Positions 1 through 5,496 of a stretch of DNA of 5,501 bases are shown piece after piece; within the stretch, counting starts at the first letter, position 1; every line of letters starts with the position of its first letter. The DNA is taken from contig UQYK01000078.1 of NCBI GenBank assembly GCA_900545285.1, positions 1 to 5,501 of the forward strand. Direction: 5' to 3'. Under the pieces are notes generated by a model. The model saw only the letters and a list, made by a program, of their open reading frames with translations. It made no database searches and had not been told where the DNA came from. Origin of the DNA: an uncultured Ruminococcus sp. GTDB taxonomy: Bacteria > Bacillota > Clostridia > Oscillospirales > Ruminococcaceae. Made by a program: the position numbers and the translations under genes.

Positions 1-50
1 ACAAAATTATGCTCGAAAATCCACATATATTTCTTATGAAGACAGGTTCT
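1..50. repeat. Left copy of 50-bp terminal inverted repeat (probable IS end)
   Basis: These 50 bases are the reverse complement of 5447-5496, with one mismatch (T28 against G5469). Homology stops sharply after position 50: the next bases here (GAAAAAGC) differ from those inside the right copy (AAAATTCT). A sharp edge shared by two inverted copies is what two copies of one insertion sequence would give, with the body of each lying outside the window. No transposase is visible, so the family cannot be named. The repeat may equally mark where a short-read contig broke at a collapsed repeat. Confidence 0.85.
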
Positions 51-56
51 GAAAAA

Positions 57-100
57 GCAGCACTGCATAAAGCGCGTCGGTCAGCTTTTTGCAATGCTGC
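57..100 (+). other. Imperfect stem-loop upstream of ureG
   Basis: The arms GCAGCACTGCATAAAG (57-72) and CTTTTTGCAATGCTGC (85-100) pair at 14 of 16 positions around a 12-base loop. A TAAAAT stretch follows instead of a T-run, so it is not a classical terminator on this strand. It lies between the repeat edge at 50 and the ureG ribosome binding site at 127. It could be a leader RNA structure, a processing site in the original urease transcript, or a remnant of another repeat. Its function is not known. Confidence 0.5.
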
Positions 101-141
101 TAAAATCAAATCTGTATCATTATTATAAGGAGCGTCAAAAA

Positions 142-753
142 ATGAGTTATGTAAAAATAGGCGTTGGCGGGCCTGTGGGATCCGGCAAAACTGCACTTAT
201 CGAACGTCTTACCAGAGAGATGACAAAGGAATATTCCATCTGTGTTGTCACGAATGATATCTATACCAAAGAGGACGCAGAGTTTCTGACAAAAAACTCC
301 TGCCTGCCCGCAGACAGAATCGTAGGTGTTGAAACAGGCGGCTGTCCCCATACCGCTATAAGAGAGGACTGTTCCATGAATCTCGAAGCGGTAGAGGAAA
401 TGGTGAAAAAACATCCTGATACACAGATTGTTTTCATCGAAAGCGGCGGAGATAATCTGTCTGCTACCTTCTCCCCTGATCTTGCGGATGCTTCTATTTA
501 TGTAATTGATGTCGCACAGGGAGAAAAAATACCGAGAAAAGGCGGCCCCGGTGTAACACGTTCTGACTTACTTGTAATCAACAAAACAGATCTTGCACCG
601 CTGGTGGGTGCCTCACTGGAAGTCATGGCGTCAGACGCAAAGCGGATGCGGGACGACAGACCGTTTCTTTTCACAAACCTTATGAGCCGCGAGGGCGTTT
701 CGCAGGTAATTGACTGGATCAAAAAATCCGTACTTTTTGAGGATTTGAAATGA
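142..753 (+). CDS. ureG: Urease accessory GTPase UreG
   Basis: UreG is the cytoplasmic SIMIBI-class GTPase that couples GTP hydrolysis to nickel delivery into apo-urease, acting with UreD/UreH, UreF and UreE. The 203-residue product has the usual family length. It shows the P-loop GPVGSGKT (residues 10-17), the metal-binding CPH motif (68-70, within VETGGCPHTAIRED), the ESGGDNL motif (100-106) and the guanine-specificity motif NKTD (147-150). I chose the ATG at 142 because AAGGAG lies at 127-132, nine bases upstream, and MSYVKIGVGGPVG matches normal UreG N-termini. An upstream in-frame ATG at 94 falls inside a stem-loop and would add 16 non-conserved residues. There is no histidine-rich N-terminal tail, so nickel storage would need UreE or another protein. 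It overlaps ureD by four bases. No strong promoter is visible in the 141 bases upstream; it was probably transcribed from further up a urease operon that is now out of view or cut off by the flanking repeat. Confidence 0.97.
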   Translation: MSYVKIGVGGPVGSGKTALIERLTREMTKEYSICVVTNDIYTKEDAEFLTKNSCLPADRIVGVETGGCPHTAIREDCSMNLEAVEEMVKKHPDTQIVFIESGGDNLSATFSPDLADASIYVIDVAQGEKIPRKGGPGVTRSDLLVINKTDLAPLVGASLEVMASDAKRMRDDRPFLFTNLMSREGVSQVIDWIKKSVLFEDLK

Positions 754-1517
754 ACGGCAAACTAAGCCTGTCTATGGCTTTTGACGGACAGAAAACTGTC
801 ACGGATGATCTGTACTTTACCCCACCTTTTAAAGTATATTCTCCATTTTACAATGAAACAGGCTGGGCAAAGTATATTTTAATGTGCGGTTCGGCAGGTG
901 TTCTGGCAGGAGATGAAAACGAAATTCATTTGCTGGCAGGGGAAAACTGCAAGGTTATTTTCACAGATCAGGGCTATCAGAAGCTTTTTCACACAAATGG
1001 CGGTGTATCCAGGCAGCACATAGCGCTTACTGTCCAAAAGAACGCAAAACTTTGTTATATGCCGCACCCGATTATGACCTTTACAGGATGTGAACACATC
1101 TCTTCCTGCAACGCAAACCTCACGGAAAGCGCTTCACTGATTTTCTCTGAAGTCTATTGCTGCGGCAGAACGGCAATGGGGGAAGCATTTGGTTTAAAGC
1201 GTTTTCGTTCACGCACGGAAATCACCATTGATGGCAGGGCAGATTTCATTGATAATACACTGATCGATCCTGCCGCGCTGCCAATCAGGCAAAAAGGTTT
1301 TTTCGAAGGATTCACGCATACAGGATTTCTGTACCTTTATACCCCCAACAAAACAGCACAGGAAAGTGTTTATGAAAGCGCATATCTGACACAAGCTGAC
1401 AGCATTCAGCTTTGTGCAACGCATACCGCATGCGGCATCGCCATCAGAGCACTGGGATATTCAGGAGAAGAAATATATGATGCATTTCAAAAGGTCGCAA
1501 AAGAAATTTGTATATAA
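750..1517 (+). CDS. ureD: Urease accessory protein UreD (UreH)
   Basis: UreD binds apo-urease and is the scaffold on which UreF and UreG assemble for nickel insertion. The 255-residue product is slightly short for the family but appears complete. Family hallmarks are TPPFKV (24-29), SAGVLAGD (48-55), FTDQGYQKLF (71-80), PHPIMTF (105-111) and the GRTAMGEAF segment (139-147) followed by RSRTEI. The start codon overlaps the ureG stop as ATGA (750-753), and GAGG at 739-742 inside ureG provides the ribosome binding site, so the two genes are translationally coupled. The order ureG-ureD is the 3' end of a typical ureABCEFGD operon. No intrinsic terminator follows; an IS3-like end begins 61 bases after the stop, and the native terminator may have been displaced by it. 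Recognition is by motifs only, but the neighbouring ureG makes it secure. Confidence 0.95.
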   Translation: MNGKLSLSMAFDGQKTVTDDLYFTPPFKVYSPFYNETGWAKYILMCGSAGVLAGDENEIHLLAGENCKVIFTDQGYQKLFHTNGGVSRQHIALTVQKNAKLCYMPHPIMTFTGCEHISSCNANLTESASLIFSEVYCCGRTAMGEAFGLKRFRSRTEITIDGRADFIDNTLIDPAALPIRQKGFFEGFTHTGFLYLYTPNKTAQESVYESAYLTQADSIQLCATHTACGIAIRALGYSGEEIYDAFQKVAKEICI

Positions 1518-1578
1518 AAGTGTTCGAAATCAGCTTTATATTTTACTGCGGAAACTATTCCCATCCGATGCTGCATCC

Positions 1579-1822
1579 TGAACCTGCGGACAAAAAGTTG
1601 GACGTAAGGAGTGCACAAATCAGTGTATAGTTACAAGCAGAGAAAGAAAGCAGTCGAAATATCGCAGCAAACGAGGTCACTTGGTAAAACATTGCAAATA
1701 CCTGGATATCCTAGTTCAAAGAAACTCTACAAACGGATTCACGAGTATCAGCAAAATGGAGAATTGTATAAAAACGAGTCAAACCTGAACGCATATACTA
1801 TAATGAAGAAGAAAAAGCTACC
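1579..1822 (+). mobile_element. Remnant of an IS3-family insertion sequence (left end plus part of orfA)
   Basis: The sequence from 1579 begins with TG and includes CAAAAAGTTGGAC (1591-1603), the kind of terminal sequence found in IS3-family elements. It is followed at the expected short distance by an orfA-like reading frame starting near 1623. No matching right end (reverse complement) and no orfB integrase core are present in the window. The element is therefore a truncated relic. Its 3' boundary, near 1820, is where the orfA resemblance fades and the minus-strand sensor fragment begins; that junction is approximate. Confidence 0.6.
1623..1822 (+). pseudogene. Broken IS3-family OrfA (helix-turn-helix transposase subunit)
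   Basis: OrfA of IS3-type elements is the DNA-binding half of the transposase. From the GTG at 1623 the frame reads VYSYKQRKKAVEI, then GYPSSKKLYKRIHEYQQNGELY, which matches the OrfA N-terminal pattern of YSYEQRKKAV followed by a helix-turn-helix with GYPS and an EYQ-NG turn. TAAGGAG at 1605-1611 lies eleven bases upstream. An earlier in-frame GTG at 1611 overlaps that Shine-Dalgarno and is less likely. At the A-run 1770-1774 the homology jumps frame: adding one A would give GELYKKRVKPERIYYNEEEKA, a plausible continuation of OrfA. The gene is therefore frameshifted as well as cut off at about 1820. The open frame runs on to 1892 only through unrelated sequence. The product is not expected to be functional. 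Confidence 0.6.
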
Positions 1823-2084
1823 GCACCTCCTGCTTCTGAAACATGCCCTTTTGGCGGAGAATGCCGTCGGCATACCCCTTGTGAAACAGTGAGAGAATGT
1901 TCTCCTCCCCTATCTGAAACGGCGTATCGCGGTTGGTATTGGAGAAAAAGGAAAATGTGACCATGTCATAGTGGAGAGCATTCGCCTGCTTGGTGATACC
2001 CTCTAATAATGTGTGGTTATACTCTGATTGCAGGTCTGACAGGAACACTGCCAGAATGCCACGTTTTTTCGGGAACGTTTGCAT
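1818..2084 (-). pseudogene. Truncated LacI/periplasmic-binding-like sensor or regulator (N-terminal fragment)
   Basis: The frame from ATG 2084-2082 encodes 88 residues beginning MQTFPKKRGILAVFLSDLQ. Segments such as ILAVFLSDLQSEYNHTLLEGI, QANALHYDMVTFSFFSN and GEENILSLFHKGYADGIL match the first half of a periplasmic-binding-protein/LacI-type ligand domain (beta strand, helix, beta strand). In Firmicutes this fold, without an N-terminal helix-turn-helix, is often the sensor part of GGDEF or other signalling proteins. The frame stops at 1818, close to the IS3 remnant, so the second half of the ligand domain and any output domain are missing. It has a near-perfect promoter upstream on the same strand and is divergent from the pectate lyase gene. 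Whether it controlled the lyase is inference. A weak GGTGA precedes the start. I am fairly sure of the fold but not of the exact family. Confidence 0.6.
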
Positions 2085-2103
2085 AATTTCACCGTTTTTT
2101 ATG

Positions 2104-2134
2104 GCAATGCCACACAAAGTTTGTGTGGCATTGC
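2104..2134. repeat. Perfect 31-bp palindrome (hairpin) at a promoter start site
   Basis: GCAATGCCACACAAA (2104-2118) and TTTGTGTGGCATTGC (2120-2134) are perfect complements around G2119. As RNA this would form about 12 base pairs with a 7-base loop. On the plus strand it is followed by TTTTATTAT (2135-2143) and so resembles an intrinsic terminator that would stop plus-strand transcription before the lyase promoter. On the minus strand it lies just downstream of a consensus -10 box, so it covers the expected start site and 5' leader of the truncated sensor gene. It could be a terminator, an operator, a leader hairpin, or a combination. Confidence 0.75.
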
Positions 2135-2138
2135 TTTT

Positions 2139-2167
2139 ATTATAGCGAAAAAAGCAGCAGCTGTCAA
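2139..2167 (-). promoter_or_regulatory. Perfect-consensus sigma-A promoter for the truncated sensor gene
   Basis: Read on the minus strand, TTGACA (2167-2162) is followed by exactly 17 bases and then TATAAT (2144-2139). Both hexamers and the spacing are the full consensus. Transcription should begin near 2132, inside the 31-bp palindrome, and read into the fragment starting at 2084. A promoter this strong usually needs a repressor or attenuation, which makes the palindrome just downstream notable. Confidence 0.8.
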
Positions 2168-2241
2168 CAAAAAATATAAGATATTATTCTTCTCGTATAG
2201 AAATAATAACACAATTTCTTATAAAGTAACATCATATCTGA

Positions 2242-2270
2242 TTGAAATTTCTCACGGATTGTGATAAAAT
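2242..2270 (+). promoter_or_regulatory. Sigma-A promoter of the pectate lyase gene
   Basis: TTGAAA (2242-2247) and TAAAAT (2265-2270) are separated by 17 bases, one mismatch from consensus in each box. The predicted start near 2277 gives a leader of about 34 bases that carries the AGGAGG ribosome binding site at 2297-2302. It is divergent from the minus-strand promoter at 2139-2167, with 74 AT-rich bases between the two -35 boxes. Confidence 0.65.
2248..2268. promoter_or_regulatory. Operator-like dyad in the lyase promoter spacer
   Basis: TTTcTCAC (2248-2255) and GTGAtAAA (2261-2268) are inverted arms matching at 7 of 8 positions around a 5-base centre. The dyad sits between and over the -35 and -10 elements, where a bound repressor would block polymerase. 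A further half-site, TCACAAT, occurs at 2282-2288 and is the inverse of ATTGTGA at 2258-2264. The binding protein is unknown. AT-rich promoters produce short dyads by chance, so this is a candidate only. Confidence 0.35.
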
Positions 2271-2310
2271 ATAGTTATAATTCACAATATACAAACAGGA
2301 GGAATCGGGA

Positions 2311-5232
2311 ATGAAACAACAGAGAAAGAACAAACACCTGCTGTCTGCCATACTGACCGTACTGGCAATTTTGAGCAGTCTGCTTGCAATTTTGCCGGCA
2401 GATTCTGTGGCGGCTGCAAACGTGGCGGCTTATCCGGCACAGGCGGTGCATTTCGGGGCATACACCACAAACCGAAATCTGAACAATGCCGGCAGTGCTG
2501 CCAACACGCAGAAAGCCGCCGGAGCAGATTCAGAGGACTGGCGTATTGACTATGTTTCTGCCGGCGTGTACCAAATTGTCAGTCTGGCTGATGGCAAGTA
2601 TCTGACTGCCAACGGTACAGCATGCACATTGACGGCAAAGGCTGCTGACAACAGCCAGAACTGGAACATCGAAAGTGTACAGAAAGACTTCGAGGGGTAC
2701 GATCTGTACTACAAGATCACCAGCGTTTCCACCGGTGCGGCACTGACCTATTACCAGGGAAACAATACGATTGGACTGACCGCATACACCGGTGACGGTG
2801 CCCAGAAGTGGAAGCTGAATTGCAACGGACTGGAGGGATACGCTGCAAATGCACTGGCAAACGGCAAGGAAAAAGCGGGAACCATCGGCGGCCTGCTGGG
2901 CGAAACTGTTTTCGTTTCCACTGCGAATGATTTGGAAAAGCAACTGAATACCACAGAGCCGAAAACCATTGTCATCACGGCAGATATTGATATGCAGAAC
3001 AAGTCACACACCCGCATTCGGGACAACAAGACCATTGTAGGTTCTTACGGGAACAAGACCATTTACGATTCCCAGTTCCGCACCAATGACACCTACGGTG
3101 CGGCAGACGACAATCCCAGCGACAACATCATTTTCCGGAATCTGAACATGATCGCAAAGAACGTGAAGAATCGGATCTTGATTAATATCTGGTCCTCGCG
3201 TCAGATCTGGGTAGATCACTGCACATTTATCTCCTATCTGCCTTCAGATCATACGGGAAACGGGCAGGACGAAGTGGGAAAATTCATCTGGCTGAACACA
3301 CCCTATGAAAGCTATCTGGACGCAAAGGATAATGGCAGAAGTCCGGACTATATCACAATTTCCTATAACACATTCAAGAACCGTTTCTGGACGGTGGCAT
3401 ACGGCACACAAAACAGTGAAACTTCCCGCTGCCGCACCACGCTGATGTACAACTGGTGGGACGAATGCGTCCGCCGCTGCCCGCAGATCGGAAACGGCAG
3501 CGGTCACATCTACAACAACTACTATTCCGGCGATGACAGCTTTCTGCCGAACAGCTGCAATCAGATTATTAGCGGCGAGGGATCCAATATGGTCAGCGAA
3601 AACTGCCGCTTCCAAGCGGTTTCGGGACGGGAAATCATTGTACAGCCGGACACTTCTCCGTATCGGGACAGCGGTTCCTACACAGCGAAAAACAGTTCAG
3701 AAACCCCGACAAAGCTGAATTACACCGCGAAAATTACCAGCGCATGGAATCCCAAGGACAACTACGGCTACACACTGTTAGATGCTTACAACACCAGGGG
3801 CACAGACACCAAGAATTTCTGCACCAAATACGCCGGTGCTGCATCATCTTCCGGCGAACTGAAATACATCACAGACAGCAGCATGCAGACCTTTGCGGCA
3901 ACTGTTTACACAGCACCGTTCCTGACAAACAACTTTGATTCCGCCTATGGCAATCCGGTGACTGACTACACACCGGCAGCTTTGCAGGAAGGTGCAGTCT
4001 ACATGATACAGAACGTCAACAGCGGACTGTATCTGGAAGTGGACGGCGGAAAGGCTGCGGATGGCACCAACGTCCAGCAGTGGGGTGCAAATGAACCCGC
4101 AGCCCACAACACATGGCGGGTATTGTCGGACGGTGATGGCTACTATACTCTGTATCCACAGATCGGTGACAAGGTGACCTACCTGCTGGACGTTGCCGGA
4201 AATGCTGCGGCAAACGGCACCAATCTCGGCATCTGGTCTGCCACCGATGCCGATGCACAGCGATTCAAATTCTACGAAGCCGCAGACGGTGTCTATTACC
4301 TGCTCACGAAGACAAGCGGTGACCAGAGCTGCGTTGCCGTACAGGGCGCTTCCAAAAGTGCCGGAGCCAACGTGGTGGAATGGGCAGTCAACCTCTCCGA
4401 CACTTCCCAACAATGGGAGCTGACACAGGTAGAGGACACCGGCTGTATCATGGATACCACAAAGACATACCAATTTCGCAATGCCAACAGCAATCTGTAT
4501 CTGGAAGTGGCAAACGGAAAAGCTGAGGACGGCAGCAACGTGCAGCAGTGGGGTGCAGACCAGCCCGCAGCTCATAATTCATGGACACTGAAAGAATTCG
4601 GCGGCGGATACTATTACATCCTCTCTGCTCTGGCAGACGGTAAGACCTACTATCTGAATTCTGTCGGAGAAGCAGACGGCTCCAACATCGAGATCCGCAC
4701 CAACAACAAATCCAGTTCGCACCTGTTCAAGTTTGTCAAAAACCCCGATGGAACATACACGATCCTGACACGCACTTCAAAAGATCAGGCTGCCGTAGAA
4801 GTGGCAAACGCAGAAAAGTCCAGCGGTGCCAACGTGCAGCAGTGGGCAGTGAACGGTAACGCCTGCCAGAAGTGGAACGCGGTCGCCTTTACCACGACAA
4901 CCACAGCAACTACTGCAACAACCACAACTACCACTACAACAACCGCAACCGTCACTACAACAAAGATAACCTCAGCAACTTCTGTTTCGGCAACGACAGT
5001 ACCCAGTAGCACTACAGCGATAACAGAAGAACCGCCTGCAATTTCAGGTGACATCAATGCAGACGGCAAAGCGAATTTGGCAGATGTTGTGCTTTTGCAA
5101 AAGTGGCTGCTTGGCATTCCGGAAACAAAGCTTGCTGACTGGCAGGCAGGAGATCTGAATGCAGACGGTGTACTGAATGGCTTCGACCTTTGTCTGCTCC
5201 GACATACAGTGACATCTTCCGGCAATATCTGA
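2311..5232 (+). CDS. Secreted dockerin-bearing pectate lyase (PL1-like) with ricin-type beta-trefoil modules
   Basis: This 973-residue protein should cleave de-esterified pectin by beta-elimination outside the cell, docked to a cellulosome-type scaffold. Order of parts: signal peptide (1 to about 36, basic start, long hydrophobic core, AAA before the cut); a ricin-like beta-trefoil (about 44-172, with DW, NW and KW repeats); a right-handed beta-helix PL1/Amb-allergen domain (about 186-450, tail to about 543); two ricin/CBM13 trefoils (about 556-707 and 716-860, QQW motifs); a Thr-rich linker (861-906); a type I dockerin (911-970, two DxNxDGxxN loops at 914 and 948). Lyase motifs are WVDHCTF (300-306), YITISYNTF (347-355) and RRCPQIGNGSGHIYNNYY (388-405), with R389 the likely catalytic base. 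Odd points: the second arginine of the usual RxPxxR is G394, and the first acid of the usual DxxxD calcium pair appears as E333 (with D337). AGGAGG lies eight bases before the ATG. The gene is monocistronic with its own promoter and terminator. Exact substrate preference is not certain. Confidence 0.93.
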   Translation: MKQQRKNKHLLSAILTVLAILSSLLAILPADSVAAANVAAYPAQAVHFGAYTTNRNLNNAGSAANTQKAAGADSEDWRIDYVSAGVYQIVSLADGKYLTANGTACTLTAKAADNSQNWNIESVQKDFEGYDLYYKITSVSTGAALTYYQGNNTIGLTAYTGDGAQKWKLNCNGLEGYAANALANGKEKAGTIGGLLGETVFVSTANDLEKQLNTTEPKTIVITADIDMQNKSHTRIRDNKTIVGSYGNKTIYDSQFRTNDTYGAADDNPSDNIIFRNLNMIAKNVKNRILINIWSSRQIWVDHCTFISYLPSDHTGNGQDEVGKFIWLNTPYESYLDAKDNGRSPDYITISYNTFKNRFWTVAYGTQNSETSRCRTTLMYNWWDECVRRCPQIGNGSGHIYNNYYSGDDSFLPNSCNQIISGEGSNMVSENCRFQAVSGREIIVQPDTSPYRDSGSYTAKNSSETPTKLNYTAKITSAWNPKDNYGYTLLDAYNTRGTDTKNFCTKYAGAASSSGELKYITDSSMQTFAATVYTAPFLTNNFDSAYGNPVTDYTPAALQEGAVYMIQNVNSGLYLEVDGGKAADGTNVQQWGANEPAAHNTWRVLSDGDGYYTLYPQIGDKVTYLLDVAGNAAANGTNLGIWSATDADAQRFKFYEAADGVYYLLTKTSGDQSCVAVQGASKSAGANVVEWAVNLSDTSQQWELTQVEDTGCIMDTTKTYQFRNANSNLYLEVANGKAEDGSNVQQWGADQPAAHNSWTLKEFGGGYYYILSALADGKTYYLNSVGEADGSNIEIRTNNKSSSHLFKFVKNPDGTYTILTRTSKDQAAVEVANAEKSSGANVQQWAVNGNACQKWNAVAFTTTTTATTATTTTTTTTTATVTTTKITSATSVSATTVPSSTTAITEEPPAISGDINADGKANLADVVLLQKWLLGIPETKLADWQAGDLNADGVLNGFDLCLLRHTVTSSGNI
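4012..4116 (+). repeat. Internal coding repeat, copy 1 (first CBM13-like trefoil)
   Basis: Residues 568-602 of the lyase (NVNSGLYLEV through AAHNTW) match residues 724-758 at 26 of 35 positions. The DNA is also visibly similar, including an identical run covering CAGCAGTGGGGTGCA. This indicates that the two C-terminal trefoil modules arose by tandem duplication with a 468-base period at this point. Confidence 0.85.
4480..4584 (+). repeat. Internal coding repeat, copy 2 (second CBM13-like trefoil)
   Basis: Residues 724-758 (NANSNLYLEV through AAHNSW) are the counterpart of copy 1, offset by 156 codons. Similarity falls in the middle sub-repeats, so the modules have diverged since duplication. 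Such pairs usually raise binding avidity for galactose- or arabinose-rich side chains; the ligand here is not known. Confidence 0.85.
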
Positions 5233-5306
5233 CGACACAGCTTGCAGATGTGTTCAGTGCATCGTTGATTTGACTTATGACATTTTGTTTCATCTGATTT
5301 CCTATA

Positions 5307-5347
5307 AAAACCCGGGATTCTCATGCAGAACTCCGGGTTTTCTTTTT
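5307..5347 (+). terminator. Intrinsic terminator of the pectate lyase gene
   Basis: AAAACCCGG (5307-5315) pairs perfectly with CCGGGTTTT (5333-5341), with a further possible G-T pair inside, and CTTTTT follows (5342-5347). It lies 74 bases after the lyase stop codon. The A-rich left arm means the reverse strand also ends in a T-run, so it may work weakly in both directions. Confidence 0.88.
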
Positions 5348-5366
5348 ACGGCACGTTTTCAGTATG

Positions 5367-5395
5367 TTGACATATTTTACAAAATGCAGTATAAT
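5367..5395 (+). promoter_or_regulatory. Perfect-consensus sigma-A promoter reading out of the window
   Basis: TTGACA (5367-5372), 17 bases, then TATAAT (5390-5395): full consensus in both boxes and in spacing. The start site should be near 5402, and the transcript would run through the right-hand inverted repeat into whatever lies beyond. No start codon with a convincing ribosome binding site follows within the window. It lies outside the repeat (5447 onward), so it belongs to the host segment and is not part of the repeated element itself. Confidence 0.78.
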
Positions 5396-5446
5396 ATTGT
5401 TATTCATTATGATTGCATTGACTAAAACTTTGCCAGTGAGAATTTT

Positions 5447-5496
5447 AGAACCTGTCTTCATAAGAAATGTATGTGGATTTTCGAGCATAATTTTGT
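5447..5496. repeat. Right copy of 50-bp terminal inverted repeat (probable IS end)
   Basis: Reverse complement of 1-50 with a single mismatch at 5469. The five bases after it (TGCAG, 5497-5501) have no counterpart because the left copy begins at the window edge. Because 50 bases is longer than the terminal inverted repeats of most insertion sequences, the two copies probably represent the same end of the same element in opposite orientations. If the element has unusually long terminal repeats, orientation cannot be decided. Confidence 0.85.

Noticed and set aside
94..141. Upstream in-frame start for ureG at 94
   Set aside because: The ATG at 94 lies in the right arm of a stem-loop with no ribosome binding site, and the 16 extra residues are not UreG-like. 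The ATG at 142 has AAGGAG at good spacing and a normal N-terminus.
1567..1577. GATGC-T-GCATC palindrome after ureD
   Set aside because: The stem is too short and no T-run follows, so it does not qualify as a ureD terminator.
2182..2208. AT-rich dyad between the divergent promoters
   Set aside because: It needs a 2-base bulge to align and consists almost wholly of A and T; such dyads are common by chance in AT-rich spacers.
2079..2264. 61-codon plus-strand frame between the sensor fragment and the lyase
   Set aside because: It covers the palindrome and both promoters, has no Shine-Dalgarno sequence and no recognisable protein features.
2258..2288. CRP-like site (TGTGA and TCACA halves)
   Set aside because: The halves are 17 bases apart instead of the usual 6, so a CRP-type site is not supported; only a looser operator-like dyad is reported.
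3844..4575. Long minus-strand open frame (243 codons) inside the lyase gene
   Set aside because: It is antisense to the duplicated trefoil modules, its translation mirrors their repeats, and there is no ribosome binding site or family resemblance. The plus-strand protein explains the sequence.
4785..5324. Minus-strand open frame rich in valine across the Thr linker
   Set aside because: The valine runs are the antisense of Thr codons in the linker, and the frame reads through the terminator. It is a composition artefact.
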